NCBI GenBank assembly: GCA_947177605.1
Contig: CAMWUX010000002.1
Coordinates: 1 to 20,423, forward strand
Direction of reading: 5' to 3'
Length of the DNA stretch: 20,423 nt
Source of the DNA: an uncultured Porphyromonadaceae bacterium
GTDB taxonomy: Bacteria > Bacteroidota > Bacteroidia > Bacteroidales > Muribaculaceae
Shown here: positions 15,020 to 20,423 of the stretch, in pieces
Layout: each line of letters begins with the position of its first letter
How positions within the stretch are numbered: position 1 is the first letter of the stretch
Notes under the pieces: model-generated
What the model was told of the DNA's origin: nothing
The model's input: the letters and a program-made list of their open reading frames with translations, nothing else
Database searches by the model: none
Made by a program: the position numbers and the translations under genes

Positions 15020-16054
15020 ATGAAGATATTGCAGATATTTCCCGGCAAGGTGTGGGGCGGAGCCGAGCAGTATGTGCTCGATCTGGGGCGCGCCCTCGCC
15101 GCCGACGGCCACAGCGTAAGTTATCTTTGCCGCGACGCCGAAGCTGTCAGCTCACGTCTCGATGGTGTAGTGGTTTACTCCATATATTCCGACAAGACGC
15201 TGCGCGATGCCCTGCGCGATGCCGACGTAGTGCATATCCACGATGCCCGCTTCCTTGCGCCTGTGATGCGAGCCAAGCGGCGCACCGGTTCCGAAGCCCG
15301 CGTAGTGCTCACACGCCATATCGCGCGTCCGTCAAAGACATGGCTTCTGCAGCGGCGCCACTACCGCGAGCTCCATCGCATGATATTCGTATCCCAACTT
15401 GCCTATCGGCTCTGGAGCGGCGCCAACCCTTGGATGCCGCGCGAGAAGATGACCGTGATACACAACAGTATCGCTGATCATCCGCAATCCGCAGCTACGC
15501 GTGATTTGCGCGCCGAAGCAGGTATTGCGCCCGATGTGCCGATAATTATGTTTACCGGCCGCATACGCCGTTCGAAGGGGGTGGGAGTGCTCGTGGAAGC
15601 GCTCGGACAATTGCGCAATCTGCCCTGGCATCTCGTACTCGTAGGTACCTGCAAGCCGCGGGAATATCGCGAGAAACTGCTCCGTCAGGCCGAACGCCAC
15701 GGCATCGCCGATCGCATCACCTTCACCGGCTTCACCTCCGATGTGTACGGCCTTATAGCGCAGAGCGACATCGGTGTGGCTCCATCGATAGTACGCGAGG
15801 CATGCCCTCTCTCCCCGATGGAATTCATGAAGATGGGCAAGTGCGTGATCACCACCGACAATGGTGCTCAGCCTGAATATGTGCAGGGGCTAATGGTGCC
15901 GCCGGGCGACGAGCAGCCGCTGGCTGATGCCCTCTACCGCGCAATCACCGATACCGAATTCAGGCGAGAGGCAGGCGAGGATGCCGCCGAATATTTCGCC
16001 ACCAATATGGCCTACCCGACATTTGTGAATAAGATACTCAAAGCCTACTCCTGA
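15020..16054 (+). CDS. Glycosyltransferase family 4
   Basis: Retaining GT-B glycosyltransferase, 344 residues, last gene of the core operon. The N-terminal acceptor domain opens [14 protein letters not shown] (6-19), the G-G-A-E motif of GT4. V-V-H-I-H-D-A-R lies at 70-77. The donor domain starts [11 protein letters not shown] (178-188) with the phosphate-binding R/K pair. The E-x7-E motif is Glu260 to Glu268 (E-A-C-P-L-S-P-M-E), followed by M-G-K-C-V-I-T-T. It begins two bases after the previous stop, and its own stop overlaps the end of trmD on the other strand by 10 bases. It presumably extends the core or caps it; donor sugar unknown. Confidence 0.92.
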   Translation: MKILQIFPGKVWGGAEQYVLDLGRALAADGHSVSYLCRDAEAVSSRLDGVVVYSIYSDKTLRDALRDADVVHIHDARFLAPVMRAKRRTGSEARVVLTRHIARPSKTWLLQRRHYRELHRMIFVSQLAYRLWSGANPWMPREKMTVIHNSIADHPQSAATRDLRAEAGIAPDVPIIMFTGRIRRSKGVGVLVEALGQLRNLPWHLVLVGTCKPREYREKLLRQAERHGIADRITFTGFTSDVYGLIAQSDIGVAPSIVREACPLSPMEFMKMGKCVITTDNGAQPEYVQGLMVPPGDEQPLADALYRAITDTEFRREAGEDAAEYFATNMAYPTFVNKILKAYS

Positions 16055-16722
16055 AGCAGATCGGGACGCAGGCGACGGGTGCGTTCGAGCGCCTGATCGT
16101 AGCGCCACTGATCGATCTTGGCCTGATGACCCGACAGCAGGATGTCGGGCACGCGCCAACCTTTGTATTCAGCCGGGCGCGAGTAGACCGGCGGAGCCAG
16201 CAGATTGTCCTGAAAGGAGTCGGACAAAGCGCTCTGCTCATCGCCTATCGCACCGGGTATCAGCCGCACGATAGCATCCGTAATGGCCAATGCCGGGAGT
16301 TCGCCGCCGGTAAGCACATAGTCGCCTACGGAGATTTCCTTAGTGATAAGGTGCTCGCGTATGCGGTAGTCGATGCCCTTGTAGTGGCCGCAGAGGATTA
16401 TTAGATTCTCGGCCAGAGAGAGCGAATTGGCCATCGGCTGGTCGAACTTCTCGCCGTCGGGCGAGGTGAAGATCACCTCATCATAGTCGCGCTCGGCTTT
16501 CAGCGCCGAGATAGCGCGGTCGATAGGCTCTATCTGCATCACCATACCGGCTTCGCCGCCGAAGGGATAGTCGTCGACCTTGCGGTGCTTGTTGGTGGTG
16601 TAGTCGCGCAGATTATGGACGTTGATTTCCACCAGTCCCTTGTCCTGAGCACGGCGTAATATAGAGCAGCTCAGCGGAGAGGTGAGCATCTCGGGAAGTA
16701 CTGTGATGATATCTATTCTCAT
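16045..16722 (-). CDS. trmD: tRNA (guanine-37-N1)-methyltransferase TrmD
   Basis: Essential SPOUT-fold methyltransferase that makes m1G37 next to the anticodon, using S-adenosylmethionine, and prevents +1 frameshifting. Length 225 residues. Motifs: [11 protein letters not shown] at the start, [12 protein letters not shown] (51-62), the knot segment [11 protein letters not shown] (110-120, catalytic-type Asp118), [12 protein letters not shown] (131-142) and D-S-F near 168. The Gly-rich Pro-Gln-Gly of the usual loop reads T-S-P-D-G here. It overlaps the WYL regulator by ATGA and is the last gene of the minus-strand unit. It lacks the usual rpsP-rimM-trmD-rplS neighbours, as often in Bacteroidetes. 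Confidence 0.96.
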   Translation of the reverse strand: MRIDIITVLPEMLTSPLSCSILRRAQDKGLVEINVHNLRDYTTNKHRKVDDYPFGGEAGMVMQIEPIDRAISALKAERDYDEVIFTSPDGEKFDQPMANSLSLAENLIILCGHYKGIDYRIREHLITKEISVGDYVLTGGELPALAITDAIVRLIPGAIGDEQSALSDSFQDNLLAPPVYSRPAEYKGWRVPDILLSGHQAKIDQWRYDQALERTRRLRPDLLQE

Positions 16723-17618
16723 TGCTTATAATTTTCAAGTGATTTGGTAAGGCTCTCCACCACCATGGCGCGGAGCTCGCGCGGAGCGAGTACCGTCACC
16801 GACGGGCCGTAGCTTAGAAGCTCTCCCACGAAGTCGGGTGTGAGACGGAGGCTATAGGTGAATATCGAGTAGTCGTCGTGGATCATCTCCGACTGGCTAT
16901 GATGGAGGGGTAGGGCACGGAAGTATTTGGCCATGCGGGCGTCAGTGCGGATCGTCACCTTCTTCGCCTCCGAGTGGGTGAAGATCACTCCGAAGGAGTC
17001 GCGGAAGTAGGCTTCGGCATCGAAATCTACGGGGATTTCAAATGTGGCGTCGGCTACCTTCACCTCGGTCATACGGTCGAGCGCGTAGGTCTTAATGGCA
17101 TCCTCGCGCACGTTGCGGCCGGTCACATACCATCGCTGACGATAGATCTTGAGAAAGTACGGCTCCAGAGTGACGGGCTTCGGTTTGCCTGTACGCGAAT
17201 ACGGGGAGTAGCCGAAGTGCAGGGTGCGGTTCTGCTTCATAGCCGATATCACCGGCGAGAGATACATACGCGCCGACGGCACGTCTTCCAGAAACACACG
17301 GTCGGAGATGGCGGAGGCATCGGAGAGCACCGAGCTCATCGAAGCGGTGTTGAGCATCCAGTCGGTAAAGCGCCGATCGTGAGCATTGCCCATCTCCGAG
17401 AGTGAGTATTCGTAGGTGGAGGGATTGCAATCGATGCTGAGATTGAATATCTCGGCAATGTCGTTGCGGTAGGAGTAGAATGTGCGGCGAGGCAGATCCT
17501 CCCCTCCCGAGAATGGCGACAGGCGCCATAGCTCGTTGAGCTTCTCGCGGGTGAGAGTGCCGTGGCGACGGAATGTCTCTATAAACCAGATGTAGCGGTT
17601 AAACGTATTCTTCGACAT
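16719..17618 (-). CDS. WYL-domain transcriptional regulator
   Basis: Predicted cytoplasmic DNA-binding regulator, 299 residues. Residues 5-75 form a helix-turn-helix domain ([26 protein letters not shown]). Residues 120-200 form the WYL ligand-sensing domain: [16 protein letters not shown] (154-169) with W-Y-V in place of W-Y-L, then T-Y-A-L-D-R-M. The last 90 residues match the WCX extension. Its start lies 20 bases inside the symporter gene and its end overlaps trmD by ATGA, so it is translated with both. The location suggests it senses a cell-wall sugar or related ligand and regulates the namZ unit. That role is inferred. Confidence 0.85.
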   Translation of the reverse strand: MSKNTFNRYIWFIETFRRHGTLTREKLNELWRLSPFSGGEDLPRRTFYSYRNDIAEIFNLSIDCNPSTYEYSLSEMGNAHDRRFTDWMLNTASMSSVLSDASAISDRVFLEDVPSARMYLSPVISAMKQNRTLHFGYSPYSRTGKPKPVTLEPYFLKIYRQRWYVTGRNVREDAIKTYALDRMTEVKVADATFEIPVDFDAEAYFRDSFGVIFTHSEAKKVTIRTDARMAKYFRALPLHHSQSEMIHDDYSIFTYSLRLTPDFVGELLSYGPSVTVLAPRELRAMVVESLTKSLENYKQ

Positions 17619-19068
17619 TGCGGGAAGATGTTAGGAGGGTTGACAGATGTAGCCCCAACGCGGTAACGGCGGCATTGATAAGCAGTAGTTCGAAGCCGGT
17701 CTCGTAGGAGAACGCCGCACGCAGCAGGTGTGTGATACCCCACGAGATCAGCGGTGAGGCCATGCATATCCACGGCACCATGAAGTCGGCTACCTGACGG
17801 CGGCAGCACAGGCCGTAGGCAAACAATCCGAGTATCGGGCCATAGGTATAAGACGCGAGAGTATATACGGCCGAGATGGCATCGTCGGTCGACAGGTAGT
17901 AGAAGCCTATGATGATCAGTCCCATCAGAGCCGACATGGCGATATGGACGCGACGGCGCAGGCGCCCGGTGCGGGCGTGGTCTGCCTCATCGGCGCCGAG
18001 TATGTCGATGGTGAATGATGTGGTGAGCGAGGTCAGCGCCGATCCGGCTGCCGAATAGGCGGCGGAGATCAGGCCGATGATGAAAAGTATGCCCACTATC
18101 ACGGGCATCGACGGATGGGTGGCCACGAGGCCGAACAGCTCGTCGGACTTGGCCGGCTGCTCTATGCCCATACGCTCGGTGAAGATAAGGAGCATAGTGC
18201 CGAGCAGCAGGAAGAGCGCTATGACGAAGAATTGCATCACTCCGCTGAGGATCATATTCTTGCGCGAAGCTACCGAGTCGCGGCAGGCGAGATGGCGCTG
18301 CATCATATCCTGATCAAGCCCGTTGGTGGCGATGGCCATGAAGATGCCGGCAATGAATTGCTTCCAGAAATACTGGCCCGACAGCGGATCGTCGAAATGC
18401 CATATCCGGGCGGAGGAATGGGAGGTGATGGCGGCAGGGATGTCGCCGACACCTATGCCGATATCTGAAGCTATATAGCAGATACACAGCACTACCGATA
18501 CGACCAGACAGAGGCTCTTGAGTACATCGGTCCAGATTATTGACTTCACGCCACCCTTGGCTGTATAGAGCCAGATGGCCATGATGGTGAGTGCGACATT
18601 GATCTCAAACGGTATGCCGAGAGGAGAGAATACGAGCAATTGCAACACTGCGCACACCACGAAGAAGCGTACGGAGGCGCCCAGTATCTTCGACACGAAG
18701 AATATCCACGCGCCCGAACGATAGGTACGCCTGCCGAAGCGGCCGTCGAGATAGGAATAGATCGATATCACCTTGCGGCTGTAGAAAATCGGCACAAGGA
18801 CTAAGGCTATCACGGCATAGCCCACGATGAAGCCGAGCACCATCTGCAGATAGGCGTAGCCTTTGGCGGCCACCATTCCGGGCACAGAGATAAATGTGAC
18901 GCCCGATATAGCCGCGCCTACCGTAGCGATAGCTACAAGAGGCCAGGGGGTACGGCGGCCACCGGTGAAGAATGTGGAGTCGGTGGCACCGCGCGATGCG
19001 ATGGTCGACAAGCCTATCAGCAGACCGAAATAGGCCACGATCGTAAGAATTACTGCAAGCGGACTCAT
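17599..19068 (-). CDS. Sodium:solute symporter (probable MurNAc/sugar transporter)
   Basis: Inner-membrane sodium-coupled transporter of the SSS family, 489 residues with roughly 13 hydrophobic helices. Family features seen: V-G-A-A-I-S-G-V-T-F-I-S-V-P-G (49-63) near the substrate and Na site of helix 1; K-G-G-V-K-S-I-I-W-T-D-V-L-K-S; D-Q-D-M-M-Q-R-H-L; and S-A-A-Y-S-A-A-G-S-A-L-T-S-L-T-T-S-F with the Ser/Thr residues of the Na2 site in helix 8. It overlaps namZ upstream (ATGA) and the WYL gene downstream (20 bp). In Tannerella a symporter of this family next to muramic-acid genes has been proposed to import MurNAc, which fits here. The substrate is inferred from context; sialic acid or other sugars are possible. 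Confidence 0.87.
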   Translation of the reverse strand: MSPLAVILTIVAYFGLLIGLSTIASRGATDSTFFTGGRRTPWPLVAIATVGAAISGVTFISVPGMVAAKGYAYLQMVLGFIVGYAVIALVLVPIFYSRKVISIYSYLDGRFGRRTYRSGAWIFFVSKILGASVRFFVVCAVLQLLVFSPLGIPFEINVALTIMAIWLYTAKGGVKSIIWTDVLKSLCLVVSVVLCICYIASDIGIGVGDIPAAITSHSSARIWHFDDPLSGQYFWKQFIAGIFMAIATNGLDQDMMQRHLACRDSVASRKNMILSGVMQFFVIALFLLLGTMLLIFTERMGIEQPAKSDELFGLVATHPSMPVIVGILFIIGLISAAYSAAGSALTSLTTSFTIDILGADEADHARTGRLRRRVHIAMSALMGLIIIGFYYLSTDDAISAVYTLASYTYGPILGLFAYGLCCRRQVADFMVPWICMASPLISWGITHLLRAAFSYETGFELLLINAAVTALGLHLSTLLTSSRNVEEYV

Positions 19069-20261
19069 AGCGGATAAAGTAAGTAGGGTTGACGACGGGA
19101 CTTAAACTGCTCCACTTCCTCGGTCCACGTAGCCTTGATCTCCGCTACACTGCGGCCGGTCTCGATCATCCGGCGTACGTTGCGGTTGCCGATGAGCTTG
19201 TCGAAGAATGTGGTGAAGAATTCCTTGCGGTGCTTCTTCATGCCCTTATTATCGTAGGCCGATATCACGTATGTGAGGTCTACGCCGCGGCTTATTACAT
19301 CCTCGGGATCCATCGTGGAGAGGTCGAGACCATAGCATTTCCGGTCGGCCAATACGGGCTTAGCACCGTTGGCGGCCGTGCGGGGTATGAAATAGAACTC
19401 GACGCCTGACATATCGGGATGACCGTAGACCGTAAAGGGATTATCCGTGCCGCGGCCGAGGCTCATGATCGTGCCCTCAAAGAGGCAGGTCGAAGGATAA
19501 AGGTATATCGCCTCCATAGTGCGGAGGTTGGGCGACGGATTGACGGGAAGCCTGTAGCGGGTGGAGTGGGTGTAGTTGAGGCAGGGAATCACCGTGAGCG
19601 ACAATCGGCTATCGGCGGTCTGACCATCGAGCCACTGCTCGCCCCAGGCCATCCGGGCAAGTTCGCCGAACGTGAGACCATGGACTACGGGTATGGGCAG
19701 TCGCCCTACGCCGGAGCGCAACGCCATATCGAGTACGGGGCCGTCGACTATCATACCTAATGGATTGGGCCGGTCAAACACGATATACTCCAAGCCATTG
19801 GCCGAAGCATATTCCATAGTCTCTATCATACTGATATAATAGGTGTAGAATCGCAGGCCCACATCCTGGATATCGCAGATGATCACATCGATATCCTTCG
19901 GCATCCCGGCCAGTCGCTTTGCACCTTTCGTTTTGCCGTAGAGCGAGAAGATGGGGATACCGGTGGCAGAATCAACATCATCGGCTACCGTCTGCCCCTC
20001 GGCGGCTGTGCCTCTAAACCCATGCTCGGGCGAGAGGATGAGACGCACATCCACGCCTCCACGCAGCAGATAATCGAGAGTATGCATTCTGCTCCCGTCC
20101 GGAAGATCCACTACCCCGGTATGATTGGACAATAGCGCCACTCTTTTGCCCTGAAGAAGCGGCAGGTAAGCATCCGGCCGAGCTGCACCTACCACCACAT
20201 CGGCGGCATACGCGCCAAGCGTGGCGAGCATCAGGAATATCAATAGTGTGGGATTTCGCAT
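19065..20261 (-). CDS. namZ: Exo-beta-N-acetylmuramidase NamZ (GH171, DUF1343)
   Basis: Periplasmic enzyme that releases MurNAc from the non-reducing end of peptidoglycan fragments. Length 398 residues. It begins with a signal peptide (M-R-N-P, hydrophobic 5-19, A-Y-A-A cleavage region near 17-20). Family motifs in order: S-N-H-T-G-V (45-50), S-P-E-H-G-F-R-G (77-84, Glu79 the likely acidic catalyst), D-I-Q-D-V-G-L-R-F-Y-T-Y (130-141), D-R-P-N-P-L (163-168), P-V-V-H-G-L-T-F-G-E (191-200), P-S-P-N-L (242-246) and G-T-x-x-S-L-G-R-G-T-D-N-P-F (263-276). First gene of the minus-strand unit; overlaps the symporter start by ATGA. Together they would free and import MurNAc. No murQ or murK is in the window. 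Confidence 0.93.
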   Translation of the reverse strand: MRNPTLLIFLMLATLGAYAADVVVGAARPDAYLPLLQGKRVALLSNHTGVVDLPDGSRMHTLDYLLRGGVDVRLILSPEHGFRGTAAEGQTVADDVDSATGIPIFSLYGKTKGAKRLAGMPKDIDVIICDIQDVGLRFYTYYISMIETMEYASANGLEYIVFDRPNPLGMIVDGPVLDMALRSGVGRLPIPVVHGLTFGELARMAWGEQWLDGQTADSRLSLTVIPCLNYTHSTRYRLPVNPSPNLRTMEAIYLYPSTCLFEGTIMSLGRGTDNPFTVYGHPDMSGVEFYFIPRTAANGAKPVLADRKCYGLDLSTMDPEDVISRGVDLTYVISAYDNKGMKKHRKEFFTTFFDKLIGNRNVRRMIETGRSVAEIKATWTEEVEQFKSRRQPYLLYPL

Positions 20262-20269
20262 AGTGTATG

Positions 20270-20277
20270 CAAAGATA
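20270..20277 (-). promoter_or_regulatory. -7 promoter element of the namZ unit
   Basis: Minus-strand TATCTTTG matches TAnnTTTG and ends nine bases before the namZ ATG, giving a very short leader. A GTTG lies at 20301-20304, 23 bp upstream, a looser -33 candidate than usual. Confidence 0.5.
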
Positions 20278-20309
20278 CACGCTGCGGGGCAAAATCACGG
20301 CAACCCATA

Positions 20310-20326
20310 GTTAAAAAATATTTAAC
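20310..20326. repeat. Short palindrome upstream of namZ
   Basis: GTTAAA (20310-20315) and TTTAAC (20321-20326) are a perfect 6-bp inverted repeat with a 5-bp A/T spacer, just upstream of the namZ promoter. It could be an operator or simply an AT-rich upstream element. The remaining bases to 20423 show no convincing gene; the only start-to-stop frame at the edge (20375-20422) is 15 codons and I do not call it. Confidence 0.3.
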
Positions 20327-20423
20327 GTCGGGAATTCTTGTTCCGGATGGGGCGGTGGGAACCAGAGGAAATTTATGGTAAAAATGTCATTGTACGCTTT
20401 TCGTGCGGGGAAGCTCGGATAAT

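Noticed and set aside
20375..20422. Fifteen-codon frame at the right edge
   Set aside because: Too short, with no motif or promoter; not supportable as a gene.
1..20423. CRISPR arrays, rRNA, integrases or phage genes
   Set aside because: No regularly spaced spacer-repeat structure, rRNA-like sequence or phage or integrase motif was seen; the 40-bp array has no constant repeat plus unique spacer layout.

Overview
The window reads as a chromosomal segment of a Bacteroidales bacterium, most likely from the Muribaculaceae or a close gut relative. This is an inference. It rests on Bacteroidota-type promoter elements (TAnnTTTG, twice with a TTTG-like -33 box 20 bp upstream), scarce Shine-Dalgarno sequences, tightly overlapping genes, and protein families typical of the order (PnuT/thiamine pyrophosphokinase, monofunctional-type WaaA, NamZ plus a sodium symporter). 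Most of the window is moderately GC-rich. The stretch from about 960 to 4170 is clearly more AT-rich.

Region 1 (1-952, + strand) is the end of a vitamin operon: the C-terminal part of a PnuC/PnuT-family transporter overlaps a thiamine pyrophosphokinase, so it is probably thiamine uptake followed by conversion to TPP. Region 2 (about 960-4170) is an AT-rich accessory segment beside a tRNA gene. It holds a small predicted lipoprotein, a short orphan coding remnant, and a minus-strand pair made of a class II Fic-family AMP transferase followed by an Mrr-type restriction endonuclease. Upstream of fic lies an array of inverted-repeat half-sites in a 40-bp register that overlaps the fic promoter. 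Region 3 (4172-4330) is a tRNA-Leu(CAA) gene on the minus strand with its own promoter and terminator hairpin.

Region 4 (4379-16054, + strand) is a run of ten head-to-tail genes, mostly joined by ATGA or similar overlaps, for the inner part of a lipopolysaccharide or lipooligosaccharide. They are Kdo transferase WaaA, a lipid A-type acyltransferase, a divergent CMP-Kdo synthetase-like enzyme, a GT90 (LpsA/CAP10-like) enzyme, a DUF6492-like protein, a GT9 heptosyltransferase-family enzyme, two different membrane-anchored LTA-synthase-like phosphotransferases, a probable fucosyltransferase-like protein and a GT4 enzyme. Together they would activate and add Kdo, acylate lipid A, extend a core and decorate it with phospho-substituents.

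Region 5 (16045-20261, minus strand) converges on region 4 with a 10-bp overlap of coding ends. Read in transcription order it is namZ (exo-N-acetylmuramidase, GH171/DUF1343), a sodium:solute symporter, a WYL-domain transcriptional regulator and trmD, all overlapping. This looks like a peptidoglycan-sugar (MurNAc) scavenging unit with a built-in regulator, coupled to an essential tRNA methyltransferase. The last 160 bases hold the namZ promoter region and a short palindrome; I see no gene there.

The most unusual items are the 40-bp operator array controlling the fic-mrr pair, the paired LTA-synthase-like enzymes in the core operon with its divergent Kdo enzymes, and the namZ-symporter-WYL-trmD unit.
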